NCBI GenBank assembly: GCA_020621965.1
Contig: JAHRYV010000004.1
Location: forward strand, 1-64,000
Direction: 5' to 3'
Source of the DNA: Curvibacter sp.
Lineage (GTDB): Bacteria > Pseudomonadota > Gammaproteobacteria > Burkholderiales > Burkholderiaceae_C
Length of the DNA stretch: 64,000 nt
Part shown: one piece after another, positions 48,201-57,018 of the stretch
How positions within the stretch are numbered: position 1 is the first letter of the stretch
Layout of the letters: every line of letters starts with the position of its first letter
The notes under the pieces: generated by a model
What the model was told of the DNA's origin: nothing
What the model saw: the letters and a program-made list of their open reading frames with translations, nothing else
Database searches by the model: none
Position numbers and translations under genes: made by a program

Positions 48201-48327
48201 GCTGCGTCTGCGCCAGAGCGGGCAGCCGGTCCTGGATGAGGCGCGGCACGAGCCAGAAGCCGGCGAGCGTGTACACGCCCAACACGACCGTCGTGGCCAG
48301 CAGCCAGCGCTTGCCTGGGACCTTCAT
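45214..48327 (-). CDS. DUF748 family AsmA-like protein (1037 aa)
   Basis: This very long envelope protein has an N-terminal membrane anchor (WLLATTVVLGVYTLAGFWLVP) and a repetitive beta-rich periplasmic body typical of DUF748/AsmA-like proteins (VGPVAFNPYTLRLTLQDLSL, FNLARLLAARP, FKLADGRISLDLGYTVRNGQLEG as fragments). A C-terminal region includes FEPGSARLLPPEREKLKQVAQML, which resembles an OmpA-like peptidoglycan-binding start. AsmA relatives are thought to bridge the periplasm for lipid transport, so a role in envelope lipid homeostasis is inference. It is monocistronic. Confidence 0.9.
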   Translation of the reverse strand: MKVPGKRWLLATTVVLGVYTLAGFWLVPRLIQDRLPALAQTQLGAQASVGPVAFNPYTLRLTLQDLSLAEGDGTPLATLERLTLDLEWSSLLRRAWTLAEIRLTAPRVQLTIAANGDFNLARLLAARPRPPEAAPAAVLPRLIIEQLVLEQGQLSLRDEQAGYRNQYAPIDFTLAGFSTLPERSGDYSFSATSAQGGTLRWKGSASVNPIRGSGEFVLEDLSLPQLAVYLPAAAGVRVHSGRLSATLPYRFAYAAGKLEGGLDAARLLLRQPRLSVDKTQPPLQLGADDATLTLELDAAQAAGQSKLKLGQATFALKDLTVASGPQTPIKIARLGFADGSLDLTARRLRLGRLEAEGGQLQLTRDKQGQLNLLNLLGAFNTPAPQPATPAQPKTRPWTAAVDKVALRQFGADIEDQGTGIRLQVQDGALTLEGAGTDLTQPWRYETSLTLREGGKLASKGSVVPASRALQADLSVQQLALAPLQPLLDQYLKLRIAGGKVSAQGQLTTAQEGRQKAALRYAGSLSIDGLALTEEDGDLFAGWKSVSAGRLSASLQPTRLNIPELRVVEANAKLHIDADRSFNAARLRVRPATAAPAGDTAVKAPETTAAEAEPFVIQIRRVRLHQGKLDFADLSLMPPFAAQIHELNGMVNGLSSRQDARSQIELDGRVDSYGLARVRGELNPFHPTDNTNLQAVFQNVDMVPSSPYMAKFTGYKLADGRISLDLGYTVRNGQLEGSNQIVMDRLKLGERVDSPDSLNLPVELAIALLTNSEGRIDIDLPVSGDTKDPKFSYGGLVWQAIGQFIGKVVSSPFRALGNLLGVRGEELEAVRFEPGSARLLPPEREKLKQVAQMLAQRTQLKLSVPGHYSEAADGAALRARAVRLAVARRAGLQLEAGEEPGAPNLGDRTVREALRDLYAERFGAAELEQQRKAAEQATQAQATDGKPPLLQRMGRLMQGEPQVADIGPFYAGLQQRLEQTEPLAADALPALGAQRASVILEALKAEGVDAQSAATSAPAGVDGAAGQQVALKLELTAK

Positions 48328-48454
48328 CGGTGATCGCGCCTATTCTTGTTCATGGTTCCTCCTGCGCGCCGTGCCGTCGCGAGCGGCCGAGCTTACGCGC
48401 CTTGGGCGCGGAACACAAACGGGAATCACGTCGCGCAGGCTTTAACATCGCGGC

Positions 48455-48595
48455 ATGAAAACGACTTACATCCTGGGCGCCATCCTCGTCAGCAGCGTTA
48501 TCGGCGCCATCGTCCCCACCCGCTCGGCCAAGACCATCCTGCTCGTCATCTCGGGTCTGCTGGCCGCCTACGGCCTGATGCGGCTGCTGGGCTGA
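48455..48595 (+). CDS. Small hydrophobic protein (46 aa)
   Basis: This protein starts MKTTYILGAILVSSVIG and has two short hydrophobic stretches around a PTRSAK turn. It lies alone between two minus-strand genes. The codon use is like the neighbours, but there is no domain evidence. Confidence 0.5.
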   Translation: MKTTYILGAILVSSVIGAIVPTRSAKTILLVISGLLAAYGLMRLLG

Positions 48596-48634
48596 AGCCG
48601 CCCGCCAGCCCCCGGTCACCTCCACATTTGACGG

Positions 48635-49960
48635 TCAGCGGGCCGTGCTCTCGCGCAGCTGCTGCACCTGCAGCGCGCTCACGGGCCCGGCCTGGTGGCC
48701 CCACTGCGTGCGCAGGTGGGTCAGCACGGCGGCCAGTTCGGCGTCGCTGAGCACCAGCACGAAGGGCGGCATGCCGAACGGGCGCGCATGTCCGGCCGTG
48801 GCCGGCGCAAAGCCGCCGTTCAGCACCATCTGCACCAGATTGGCCGGCGAGGCCAGGGTCACGCTGCGGTTGCCCGCCAGCGGCGGGTAGGCCCACTGGC
48901 CGTCCCGGCCGCGGATGCCCTGCCCCTGCGCGCCGTGGCACTGGGCGCAATGCTGTTCGTAGAGCTTGGCGCCGGCGCCGGCTTGCGCCGGGCCGGGTGC
49001 GCTGGCCGCGCCGGCGGCCGGCGTGCCCGTGCGCTGCTGCTGCTGCAGGTACAAGGCCATGGCACGCAGGTCGTCCGCCTGCCAGTGTTGCGTGCTGTGC
49101 TGCACCACCGCGGCCATGGGGCCGGTCACCACGCCGGCGTCGGCGCGCCCGCTCTGGAACAGCGCCACGATGTCCTCCAGCGGCCAGTCCTGCAGGCCGG
49201 CCTCGCGCGGGTCGGTGAGCGAGGGCGCGTACCAGCCCTGCGCGGGAATCAGGCCGCCGGTCAGATCCAGCCCGCCGGCACCCAGGGCATTGCGCGGCGC
49301 ATGGCAGGCGCTGCAGTGGCCCAGGCCCCGCACCAGATAGGCGCCGCGTTGCGGCCCGGCCGGGTCCGCCGGCGCGCCGGCGGCCTCGGGCTGGCCCTCT
49401 TCGAAGTACAGCGTGCGCCAGACCTTGAGCGCGGCCTGGGTGTCGAAGGGCCAGCGCAGCTGGTGCACGGGCACCGGCGTGGCCACCGGCGGCAGGCTGC
49501 GCAGGTAGGCGTAGAGCGCGTCGCTGTCGGCGCGTGTGATGTGGGTGGTGTTGCCGTAGGGGAAGGCCGGGTAGAGCCAGCGCCCGTCGCGTGACTGGCC
49601 ATGGTGCAGCGCGCGCCAGAAGTCGCCGGCGCTCCACTCGCCCAGGCCCGCCGGGCCGGGCGTGAGGTTGCTGCTGTAGAGGGTGCCGTAGGGTGTGCCG
49701 ATGCCGCGCCCGCCCGCATAGGGCGCGCCGCCGCGCACGGTGTGGCAGTGCTGGCAGTTGCCCAGCGTGGCCAGGTAGCGTCCGCGCTCGATGGTGGTCG
49801 CGTCCGTGCCCGGCGTGCTGTCGGCCACGGTGACGGGGCTGGCCGGCCACAGTAGCCAGGTCAGCAGCGCCGCCAGCAGCAGCACGAGCACCAGCCAGGG
49901 CCGCAGGGCGGGGTTGAGCGCGTCGGGGGCGTCGGGGTAGTCGGCGGACATGGCGCTCAT
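48635..49960 (-). CDS. Membrane-anchored triheme cytochrome c
   Basis: This 441-aa protein has an N-terminal membrane anchor (WLVLVLLLAALLTWLLWP) and three class I cytochrome c domains with CQHCH, CSACH and CAQCH. It resembles the cytochrome c subunit of alcohol or gluconate dehydrogenases (RGRYLATLGNCQHCHTVRGG, FPYGNTTHITRADSDALYAYL). No dehydrogenase is next to it. Its start overlaps the stop of the diheme gene upstream. It probably passes electrons from a periplasmic donor to an oxidase. Confidence 0.88.
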   Translation of the reverse strand: MSAMSADYPDAPDALNPALRPWLVLVLLLAALLTWLLWPASPVTVADSTPGTDATTIERGRYLATLGNCQHCHTVRGGAPYAGGRGIGTPYGTLYSSNLTPGPAGLGEWSAGDFWRALHHGQSRDGRWLYPAFPYGNTTHITRADSDALYAYLRSLPPVATPVPVHQLRWPFDTQAALKVWRTLYFEEGQPEAAGAPADPAGPQRGAYLVRGLGHCSACHAPRNALGAGGLDLTGGLIPAQGWYAPSLTDPREAGLQDWPLEDIVALFQSGRADAGVVTGPMAAVVQHSTQHWQADDLRAMALYLQQQQRTGTPAAGAASAPGPAQAGAGAKLYEQHCAQCHGAQGQGIRGRDGQWAYPPLAGNRSVTLASPANLVQMVLNGGFAPATAGHARPFGMPPFVLVLSDAELAAVLTHLRTQWGHQAGPVSALQVQQLRESTAR

Positions 49961-50694
49961 GGCCGGCCTCCCGGCCCGCTGGGGCTGCCGCAGTCCAGCG
50001 GCAGCGGCCGGGGCAGGGCGCGCGCCGGTTTCGTGTCGGCGGGCAGGGGCCGGCTGGCCAGCCAGCCGCTCACGGCGGCGACGTCGCTCATGCTCAGGCG
50101 CTCGGTGATGGTGGCCATGCAGTCGGGTGCGTGGGCGCGGCGCAGGCCGTTGCGCCAGGCGCCGAGCTGCGCGTTCAGGTAGTCACGCGGCAGGCCCAGC
50201 AGGCCGGGGATGGCGGGCAACACGCCGGTGAGCGCCGCGCCGTGGCACTGCACGCAGGCCGGCAGCCGGCGCGCCGGGTCGCCGCGCAGCGCCAGCTGCT
50301 CGCCGCGCTGGCGTTCCAGCGGCGTGAGTTGCACCGCGCCGGGCGCGGGGTAGGGCAGCTCCAGCGCGGCGAAATGCTCGGCCAGTTCGCGCAGGTAGTC
50401 GTCGCTCAGCGGCTCCAGCAGCTGCGTCATCAGGCGGTAGTGGCGCTGGCCGTCGCGGAAATGCAGCAGTTGCTGGTAGAGGTAGCCGGCCGGCTTGCCG
50501 GCGATGCGCGGGTAATAACCGTCCGGCCCGGCGCGGCCCTGCTCGCCGTGGCAGGCGGTGCAGGCCAGCGCGCGCTGGGCGATGTTGTCCTCGAACGCGG
50601 GCGCCGCCGTGGCCGACAGCGTCAGCCAGAGGGCGGCGGCGAGGGCCGGGCGCAACAGACGGGACAGGAGCATCCGGCAAGACGGCAAGGGCAT
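49957..50694 (-). CDS. Periplasmic diheme cytochrome c (c4-like)
   Basis: This protein is about 245 aa with a signal peptide (ALAAALWLTLSATAAPA) and two heme motifs, CTACH and CVQCH, with GYYPRIAGKPAGYLYQQLLHFRDG and IPGLLGLPRDYLNAQLGAWRNG, as in cytochrome c4-type proteins. It is translationally coupled (4-base overlap) to the triheme cytochrome. ATG 50673 is an alternative start. Confidence 0.88.
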   Translation of the reverse strand: MPLPSCRMLLSRLLRPALAAALWLTLSATAAPAFEDNIAQRALACTACHGEQGRAGPDGYYPRIAGKPAGYLYQQLLHFRDGQRHYRLMTQLLEPLSDDYLRELAEHFAALELPYPAPGAVQLTPLERQRGEQLALRGDPARRLPACVQCHGAALTGVLPAIPGLLGLPRDYLNAQLGAWRNGLRRAHAPDCMATITERLSMSDVAAVSGWLASRPLPADTKPARALPRPLPLDCGSPSGPGGRP

Positions 50695-50720
50695 GGCGGG
50701 GAGGCGGTGGCTGCAGACCC

Positions 50721-51500
50721 TCAGGACTGTAGCGCGAACGCATCCATGGCCAGCATGCCGTACTGCACTTCGCGGCTCAGGTAGTCGGGCCGCGCGCCGT
50801 CGGCCGCGGCGCCGAGCGTGAAGAACAGCGGCAGGAAGTGGTCTTCCGTCGGGTGCGCGCGCTGCGCGTGCGGGGCCTGGCGGCGGTAGTCCAGCAAGGC
50901 GGTCGTGTCGCCGTGGGCGATCTTGTCCTCCACCCAGCGGCTGAACTCGACGACGTAGGGCGCGGGCTCGGTCTGGCCGCCGAAGAACTCGCCCAGGTTG
51001 TGTGTCATGCTGCCCGTGCCCATGAGCAGCACACCGCGCTCGCGCAGGCTGCGCAGCGCGCGGCCCAGCGCATACACCTGCGCCGGGCCCCAGGTCGCGG
51101 GCAGGGCGACCTGCACCACGGGCACGTCGGCCTCGGGGTAGAGGTGCATCAGCGGCACCCAGGTGCCGTGGTCGTAGGGGCGGCGGCTGTCGGCGCTGGC
51201 GTCGATGCCGGCGGCCTGCAACAGCGCCAGCACCTCCTGCGCCAGTTCAGGGTTGCCCGGCGCCGGATACTGCAGCTGGTAGAGCTCGGGCGGGAAGCCG
51301 CCGAAGTCATGCCAGGTCTGGGGCGCGGGGGTGCTCATCACCAGCGGCGCGCGCGCCATCCAGTGCGGCGACATCACCACGATGCTGGTCGGCCTGGGCT
51401 GGGCCTGGGCCCAGGCGCGCAGGGCCGGGCCGGTGCTGCCGGCGTCCAGCGCGAACATGGGTGAACCATGCGAGACAAAAAGGCTGGGCAGGGTGTTCAT
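50721..51500 (-). CDS. LigB-type extradiol dioxygenase, DODA/YgiD-like
   Basis: This 259-aa protein is of the class III extradiol ring-cleavage dioxygenase family (SLFVSHGSPMFALDAG; YDHGTWVPLMHLYPEADVPV; MGTGSMTHNLGE). The conserved His residues for iron or zinc are present in SHGSP, DHGTW and THNLG. The group includes 4,5-DOPA dioxygenase, but the natural substrate is unknown. It overlaps the esterase gene by 4 bases and is divergent from a LysR regulator through that operon. Confidence 0.9.
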   Translation of the reverse strand: MNTLPSLFVSHGSPMFALDAGSTGPALRAWAQAQPRPTSIVVMSPHWMARAPLVMSTPAPQTWHDFGGFPPELYQLQYPAPGNPELAQEVLALLQAAGIDASADSRRPYDHGTWVPLMHLYPEADVPVVQVALPATWGPAQVYALGRALRSLRERGVLLMGTGSMTHNLGEFFGGQTEPAPYVVEFSRWVEDKIAHGDTTALLDYRRQAPHAQRAHPTEDHFLPLFFTLGAAADGARPDYLSREVQYGMLAMDAFALQS

Positions 51501-52189
51501 GTTTTCTCCTTGGCTTGGTCCGTTTCTCCGGGCTGAACCCAGAGGCGGGCGGGGACGTGGTGCTGCAGCTTGTCGACGGCCAGCTCCAGCAGTTCGGGGT
51601 GCAGCTCATGGCCGATGAAGGGCAGCACGTCGGCGGTGAAGTCCGCGCCCAGCGCCTTCAGGCGCAGCGCGCCTTCGATGGCATGGTTGTAGGGCATGAC
51701 CGCGTCGGCCTTGCCGTGCAGCAGATGGACGGTGGCGCCTTCGTGCAGCGGCTGCTCGGGCAGACGGGCAAAACGCCCGCCGATGGCGATCACGCGCGCG
51801 GCCACCGGTTCGGGGCGCAGCGCCGCGGCCAGCGCCATGATGGCGCCCTGCGAGAAGCCCACCAGCGCGGTGCCGGCGGCGCCCACCCCGGCTTGCGCCT
51901 GCCACTGCCGCACGGCGGCTTCGAAGGCGGGCAGGGCCGCGCCCACGCGCTCCACGCGGTTGTCTTCCGTCACGTCCATGACCGAGAACCATTGCCAGCC
52001 GCCGGGCGCCAGCTCGGAGGGTTGCGGCGAGTTCACGGCCACCACCATGGCCTGCGGGAAGGCCTGGGCATAGGCCCGCCCCAACCCGGCCATGGACTGC
52101 GCATTCGAGCCCACGCCGTGGAACAGGAGGATGAGTTGCGCCGCCGGGGGTGACGGCTGCTGGATCACGATGGCGAGGGGCTGGGTCAT
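51497..52189 (-). CDS. Alpha/beta hydrolase, carboxylesterase YpfH-like
   Basis: This 230-aa serine hydrolase has the entry LILLFHGVGSNAQSM (oxyanion HG), the nucleophile elbow GFSQGA, an acid Asp near HLLHGKADAVMPYN, and the catalytic His in IGHELHPELL. It is similar to the phospholipase/carboxylesterase group (YpfH). It is coupled to the dioxygenase by an ATGA overlap; the pair is probably controlled by the divergent LysR protein. Confidence 0.9.
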   Translation of the reverse strand: MTQPLAIVIQQPSPPAAQLILLFHGVGSNAQSMAGLGRAYAQAFPQAMVVAVNSPQPSELAPGGWQWFSVMDVTEDNRVERVGAALPAFEAAVRQWQAQAGVGAAGTALVGFSQGAIMALAAALRPEPVAARVIAIGGRFARLPEQPLHEGATVHLLHGKADAVMPYNHAIEGALRLKALGADFTADVLPFIGHELHPELLELAVDKLQHHVPARLWVQPGETDQAKEKT

Positions 52190-52274
52190 GGGGTTTCCTT
52201 GTGGGCGCCGGTTCTGTGGCGTTGAAGTAAGTCTATTGGTGCCTGTCTATTTGATAAATTAGCGATCGGTTGAC

Positions 52275-52301
52275 TTATTGTTCAATAAAAATAAACAATA
52301 A
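52275..52301. promoter_or_regulatory. Inverted repeat in the esterase / LysR intergenic region
   Basis: 8-bp arms TTATTGTT and AACAATAA are separated by 11 A/T-rich bases, in the 137-bp gap between the two divergent genes. The position and T-N11-A-like form fit a LysR-type operator, but LysR sites are degenerate. Confidence 0.45.
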
Positions 52302-52326
52302 GGATCTTCAATCCGGCTCGGACCCC

Positions 52327-53223
52327 ATGGATCAGTTCAAGGAAATCGAAGCCTTTGTGGCAGTGGCGCAGTTGGGCAGCTTCGTGAAGGCGGCCGACAA
52401 GCTGGGCCTTTCGAAGGCCATGGTCTCGCGCCATGTGAGCGAGCTGGAGGCGCGCCTGGGTGTGCGGCTGATGCAGCGCACCACGCGCCGCCTCGCGCTC
52501 AGCGACGCCGGCGCCGAGTACCTGCAGCGCTGCGTGCAGATCCTGGGCGAGCTGCAGGACGCCAACGCCGCCATCAGCGCCAAGGCGGTGCAGGCGCAGG
52601 GCCTGCTCAAGGTGACGGCGCCGCTGACCTTCGGCATCCGCCATCTGGCGCCGCTGTGGGGCGAGTTCCTGCGGGTGCACCCGGGTGTGGAGCTGGAGGT
52701 GAACCTCAACGACCGCATGGTGGACCTGATCGAGGAGGGTTACGACCTGGCGGTGCGCATCGGCCAGTTGGCCAGTTCCTCCCTGATCGCGCGGCGCATC
52801 GCCAGCACCCGGCTGGTGCTGTGCGCCTCGCCGCGTTATCTGCAGCAGGCCCGGCCCATCCGCGACCTGGACGACATTGCCGACCACGCCGTGATGTCCT
52901 ACACCTACCTGGCTACCGGCGAGCAGTGGCACTTCAGCGGCCCTGGCGGGCCGCGCAGCATCACCGTGCACGCGCGCCTGCGCAGCAACAGCGGCGACAC
53001 CTGCCGCGCCGCCGCGCTGGCGGACCAGGGCATCGTGCTGCAGCCCAGCTTCCTGGTGGGCGAGGACCTGCGGGCCGGCCGGCTGGTGGAGATCCTGCCG
53101 CAGTACGCGGGCGCGGAGCTCGACATCAGCGTGGTCTACCCCAGCCGGCACCACCTGTCGCACAAGGTGCGCGCCATGGTGGAGTTCCTGAGCGCGGCCT
53201 ACGCCCAGGCCGGGCGGGTATGA
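52327..53223 (+). CDS. LysR-type transcriptional regulator
   Basis: This 298-aa regulator has an N-terminal winged HTH (FKEIEAFVAVAQLGSFVKAAD, LGLSKAMVSRHVSELEARLGVRL) and a periplasmic-binding-like effector domain (LLKVTAPLTFGIRHLAPL). It is divergent from the esterase-dioxygenase operon, the usual layout for control of the neighbour. The start MDQFKEIEAF at 52327 is chosen; an upstream in-frame ATG adds an unconserved tail. Confidence 0.92.
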   Translation: MDQFKEIEAFVAVAQLGSFVKAADKLGLSKAMVSRHVSELEARLGVRLMQRTTRRLALSDAGAEYLQRCVQILGELQDANAAISAKAVQAQGLLKVTAPLTFGIRHLAPLWGEFLRVHPGVELEVNLNDRMVDLIEEGYDLAVRIGQLASSSLIARRIASTRLVLCASPRYLQQARPIRDLDDIADHAVMSYTYLATGEQWHFSGPGGPRSITVHARLRSNSGDTCRAAALADQGIVLQPSFLVGEDLRAGRLVEILPQYAGAELDISVVYPSRHHLSHKVRAMVEFLSAAYAQAGRV

Positions 53224-53286
53224 CCCCTGCGGGGCAGGACCGGGCCGCGTGACCGACAATCACGGCTTCTGCGAATTTTCAGAACC

Positions 53287-54000
53287 ATGACGACCAGCCC
53301 TACTTTGCCGACCCCGGCCGCGAGCGACACCCCGGCCACCCCCGCCCCCACCGACACCCGCCCCAAGGGCCGGCCCAGCATCGCCGAGCGCAAGCAGACC
53401 GCGCTGCCGGTGCTGGAACAGCTGGCCACGCGTTACCCCCATCTCTTCGGCGCCGAGTTCCTGCCGCTCAAGCGCGGCATCTTCCAGGACCTGCTGACCC
53501 GCCACCCGGAGCTGTTCCAGCGCGACGACCTCAAGGCCGCGCTGGCCTTCCATGCGCGCTCCACCCGCTACCTGCAGTGCGTGGCCGCCGGCAAGGCGCG
53601 CCATGACCTGGACGGCAAGGCCGTGGAGGCGGTGGCGCCCGAACATCTGGCGCAGGCGCTGGTGGAGCTGCACCGCCGCCGCCAGGCCCGCAGCCAGGAG
53701 GACCTGCTCCCCAAGCTGCGTGCCCAGCTCTCCGCCGCCTTCGAGGCCTCGGGCCTGAGCCGGCAGGACTTCGTGGAGCGCGTGCAGCTCAAGGACGAGG
53801 CCATGAGCGCGCTGCTGGACGAGGCGCTGGGCGACAGCGCGGCGAAGATCGCCCGCCAGGAAGCGCTGGTGCGGGCCTACGAGGCCAGCGGCAAGAGCAC
53901 ACGCGAGTTCGCCGACATGTACGGCGTGCCCGAGCGCGACGTCATCAAGGCCGCGCTGGCCCATCAGCGGCGCGCGCAGGCCAGCGCCACGGCGGCCTGA
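53287..54000 (+). CDS. ProQ/FinO family RNA chaperone
   Basis: This 237-aa protein has a ProQ/FinO domain at about 30-120 ([66 protein letters not shown]). These proteins bind structured RNAs and sRNA. A Pro/Ala-rich N-terminal tail and a helical C-terminal extension ([20 protein letters not shown] and more) are typical of betaproteobacterial versions. Confidence 0.92.
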   Translation: MTTSPTLPTPAASDTPATPAPTDTRPKGRPSIAERKQTALPVLEQLATRYPHLFGAEFLPLKRGIFQDLLTRHPELFQRDDLKAALAFHARSTRYLQCVAAGKARHDLDGKAVEAVAPEHLAQALVELHRRRQARSQEDLLPKLRAQLSAAFEASGLSRQDFVERVQLKDEAMSALLDEALGDSAAKIARQEALVRAYEASGKSTREFADMYGVPERDVIKAALAHQRRAQASATAA

Positions 54001-54019
54001 GCCCGGGGGCCAACACGCC

Positions 54020-54271
54020 ATGACCACGGCACCGGCCCAGCCGCGTAATCCCCTGCACGGCCTGACGCTGGAGGCCATCGTCACGGCGCTGGTGGCCCAC
54101 TACGGCTGGCCGGGGCTGGCCGAGCGCATCCCGGTGCGCTGCTTCAGCGTCGACCCCAGCATCAAGTCCAGCCTGACCTTCCTGCGCAAGACACCCTGGG
54201 CGCGCGAGAAGGTGGAGGGGCTGTACCTCTACATGCTGCGCGAGCAGCGGCGCGACGCTCCGCCGCGGTAA
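54020..54271 (+). CDS. VF530 / DUF2132 family protein (83 aa)
   Basis: This small conserved DNA-binding-like protein contains [51 protein letters not shown] and LYLYMLRE. It follows proQ by 19 bp and is probably cotranscribed. The function is not established. Confidence 0.92.
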   Translation: MTTAPAQPRNPLHGLTLEAIVTALVAHYGWPGLAERIPVRCFSVDPSIKSSLTFLRKTPWAREKVEGLYLYMLREQRRDAPPR

Positions 54272-54446
54272 AGCCCCTACGCGCGGCGTGGCGGCCGTAA
54301 GCTTGGAAACAAAATATTCCATTGCTTGAACAGCGCGCAAAAGGCACCTAGTCTGCAGGCTTGTGTCCGCCTCTTGCCGCGTTCGTCTTGCCGCTTCCCG
54401 CGGCCCTGCGGCTCGAACCTCCCCTCAACCCTTGTTCTGGAGCCGT

Positions 54447-54992
54447 ATGAAAAACGATGCCTTGTCCCTCACGATGCAGAAGATTTTCGCCAAGGGATTC
54501 ACCTATCTGTTCCTCGGGATTTCTGCGACCATCCTGATCTCCACGCTGACGACGGCCATCGGCCATTTCCTGCAGGGCGACGACATCACGCAGATCGTCA
54601 TCAAGATCGTCAACGCCGGTGTCATCGCCATGGCGGTCTTCGAGCTGGCCATGGTGATCGGCAAGGAGTACGGGGCCGAAGAGGGGCTCGACGTGATCGT
54701 CATGCTCCGGCGCACGCTGCCGCGTTTCATCGGCACGGTCTGCGTGGCGCTGGCGCTCGAAGGCCTGATCATGGTGATCAAGTACAGCCAGCTGGATCTG
54801 GCCGGCAACCTGTATTACCCGGTGGCCATCATCATCAGTTCGGCCCTGCTGCTGACGGCGCTCGGCGCCTTCCTGCGCCTGGCGCCGCGCCAGGTCATGG
54901 ACACGCCCGTCGTCGCGCGCGAAGAGGCCGGTGTGCCGGCGCAGTCCGGCCGGGTGAGTGTCGTGGCGGCAGGCGCGCTCGGCTGCTGCTGA
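54447..54992 (+). CDS. Predicted membrane protein (181 aa)
   Basis: This protein has four hydrophobic stretches (TYLFLGISATILISTLTTAIG, IVNAGVIAMAVFELAMVIG, FIGTVCVALALEGLIMVIKY, YPVAIIISSALLLTALGAFL) and a polar C-terminal tail ending LGCC. I do not recognise the family. It stands alone between VF530 and egtD. ATG 54447 follows GGAG and fits better than in-frame starts upstream. Confidence 0.7.
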   Translation: MKNDALSLTMQKIFAKGFTYLFLGISATILISTLTTAIGHFLQGDDITQIVIKIVNAGVIAMAVFELAMVIGKEYGAEEGLDVIVMLRRTLPRFIGTVCVALALEGLIMVIKYSQLDLAGNLYYPVAIIISSALLLTALGAFLRLAPRQVMDTPVVAREEAGVPAQSGRVSVVAAGALGCC

Positions 54993-55060
54993 GCGGCGGG
55001 GGCGCGGGCCCCAGGTAACCCCACGCTGCGGTCGTGGGGCTGCGCTGCTATATTGCCCGC

Positions 55061-56026
55061 ATGTCGATCGCCCCGCCGCGCCAGCCGCGTTTTGTCCAGC
55101 TGCACCGCGAAGACCGCGCGGCCGTGCGCCAGGAGCTGGCCGCCGGCCTGCTGGCCCCGGCGGCGCGCACCTCGGCCAAATACCTGTACGACCCGCTGGG
55201 CTCGCGCCTGTTCGACGCCATCACCGAGCTGCCCGAGTACTACCCCACCCGCACCGAAGCCGCGCTGTTGCACAGACACGGCCCGGCCATCGCCCGCCGC
55301 TTGCCCAAGGGCGCCACGCTGGTGGACCTGGGTGCCGGCAACTGCGAGAAGGCCGCGCGCCTGTTTGGCCTGCTGCAGCCGGCGCGTTATGTGGCGGTGG
55401 ACATCTCGGTGGAGTATCTGCATACCGCGCTGGAGTGCCTGCAACGCCAGTACCCCGTGCTGGACATGCTGGGTGTGGGGCTGGATTTCTCCAGTTCGCT
55501 TGAGTTGCCGCCCGAGGTGGGCGAGGGCACGCGGGTGCTGTTCTACCCGGGTTCGAGCATCGGCAACTTCACACCCGAGGAGGCGTTGCCCTTTTTGCGC
55601 CAGGCGCGCGCGGCGGCCCAGGGCGGCGGCCTGCTGATCGGGGTGGACCTGGTCAAGCCGCGCGCCGTGCTGGAGCCGGCCTACGACGACGCCCTGGGCG
55701 TGACCGCGGCCTTCAACAAGAACCTGCTGCTGCACCTCAACCGCCTGCTCGGCAGCGACTTTGCCGTGCACGACTGGCAGCACGTGGCCTTCTACAACGA
55801 GAGCGCCTCGCGCATCGAGATGCACCTGCAGGCCGCGCGCACGCTCAGCGTGCGCTGGCCCGGCGCCGAACGCCGCTTCGAGCGCGGCGAGCGCATCCAC
55901 ACCGAGATCTCCTGCAAGTACCAGCTGGGCGACTTCCAGTCGCTGCTGGCTGCGGCCGGCTTCACGCAGATCGATGCCTGGACCGACGAGCGCGGCTGGT
56001 TTGCCATGTACTGGGCGCAGGCCTGA
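55061..56026 (+). CDS. egtD: L-histidine N-alpha-methyltransferase
   Basis: This SAM-dependent enzyme methylates histidine three times to hercynine, the precursor of ergothioneine and selenoneine. It is 321 aa with PAARTSAKYLYDPLGSRLFDAITELPEYYPTRTE as a typical EgtD segment in parts, SAM motif LVDLGAGNCEKAARLF, FYPGSSIGNFTPEEA, and the C-terminal ISCKYQLGDFQSLLAAAGF. It is followed at 14 bp by the senB-like gene. The sulfur or selenium step gene (egtB or senA) is not in the window. Confidence 0.92.
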   Translation: MSIAPPRQPRFVQLHREDRAAVRQELAAGLLAPAARTSAKYLYDPLGSRLFDAITELPEYYPTRTEAALLHRHGPAIARRLPKGATLVDLGAGNCEKAARLFGLLQPARYVAVDISVEYLHTALECLQRQYPVLDMLGVGLDFSSSLELPPEVGEGTRVLFYPGSSIGNFTPEEALPFLRQARAAAQGGGLLIGVDLVKPRAVLEPAYDDALGVTAAFNKNLLLHLNRLLGSDFAVHDWQHVAFYNESASRIEMHLQAARTLSVRWPGAERRFERGERIHTEISCKYQLGDFQSLLAAAGFTQIDAWTDERGWFAMYWAQA

Positions 56027-56040
56027 CACCCACGCCCGGC

Positions 56041-57018
56041 ATGCCGCTTCCGCTCGTTTTCATCGTCAGCCCGGCGCTGGCCCAGGCCAACAACGGCAAC
56101 TGGCAGACCGCCTGGCGCTGGTCGCGCCTGCTGGCCGGCCACTACCGCACCCGCATCGTCCAGCACTGGCAGCCCGGCGCGCCAGACGAGGCCGTGGCCA
56201 TGCTGGCGCTGCACGCGCGCCGCTCGGCCGACTCGATCGCCGCCTGGGCCCAGGCCTGCCCCGGCCGCGGCCTGGCCGTGGTGCTGACCGGCACCGACCT
56301 GTACCGCGACATCCACGAAGACGCCGCCGCCAAACGCTCGCTGGCGCAGGCGCAGCAGCTGGTGGTGCTGCAGGAGGAGGGGCCACGCGAGTTGCCCGAA
56401 CCCTACCGCGCCAAGACGCGTGTGCTCTTCCAGTCCACCACCGAGCGCCGCGTGCTGCCCAAGACGGACCAGCACCTGCGCGCCGTGATGGTGGGCCATC
56501 TGCGCGAGGAAAAATCGCCGCAGACGCTGTACGAGGCGGCGCGCTTGCTGCGCGAGCGGCCCGACATCCACCTCGACCACATCGGCGACGCGCTCGACCC
56601 GGCGCTGGGGGTGCAGGCGCGCGCCACCATGGCCGAGTGCCCGCATTACCGCTGGCTCGGCGGCCTGGACCACGAGGCCACGCGCCGGCGCATCCAGCGC
56701 GCCCATCTGCTGATTCACTGCAGCCGCATGGAAGGCGGCGCCCACGTGCTGATGGAAGCGGTGTGCAGCGGCACGCCGGTGCTGGCCTCGCGCATTCCCG
56801 GCAACGTGGGCATGCTGGGGGCCGACTACCCGGCTTATTTCCCCTGGGGTGATGCGGCGGCGCTGGCGGCGCTGCTGAAACAGTGCCGTGAGGGCATCGG
56901 TTCGGGCGCCAGCATGCTTACGCGCTTGCAGGCAAAATGTCGCCTTCGCGCGCCCTTGTTCGCGCCTGCCGCCGAGCAAGCCGGTTTGCTGGCGCTGCTC
57001 CAGGATCTCACACCATGA
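56041..57018 (+). CDS. senB: Selenosugar synthase-like glycosyltransferase (SenB family)
   Basis: This 325-aa GT-B fold protein contains [34 protein letters not shown] and [25 protein letters not shown]. The family is found between egtD and selD in Burkholderiales, where SenB makes a seleno-sugar from selenophosphate and a UDP-sugar for selenoneine. The gene overlaps selD by 4 bases, which supports a selenium role. The assignment is from context and recall of the selenoneine pathway, not from activity motifs alone. Confidence 0.82.
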   Translation: MPLPLVFIVSPALAQANNGNWQTAWRWSRLLAGHYRTRIVQHWQPGAPDEAVAMLALHARRSADSIAAWAQACPGRGLAVVLTGTDLYRDIHEDAAAKRSLAQAQQLVVLQEEGPRELPEPYRAKTRVLFQSTTERRVLPKTDQHLRAVMVGHLREEKSPQTLYEAARLLRERPDIHLDHIGDALDPALGVQARATMAECPHYRWLGGLDHEATRRRIQRAHLLIHCSRMEGGAHVLMEAVCSGTPVLASRIPGNVGMLGADYPAYFPWGDAAALAALLKQCREGIGSGASMLTRLQAKCRLRAPLFAPAAEQAGLLALLQDLTP

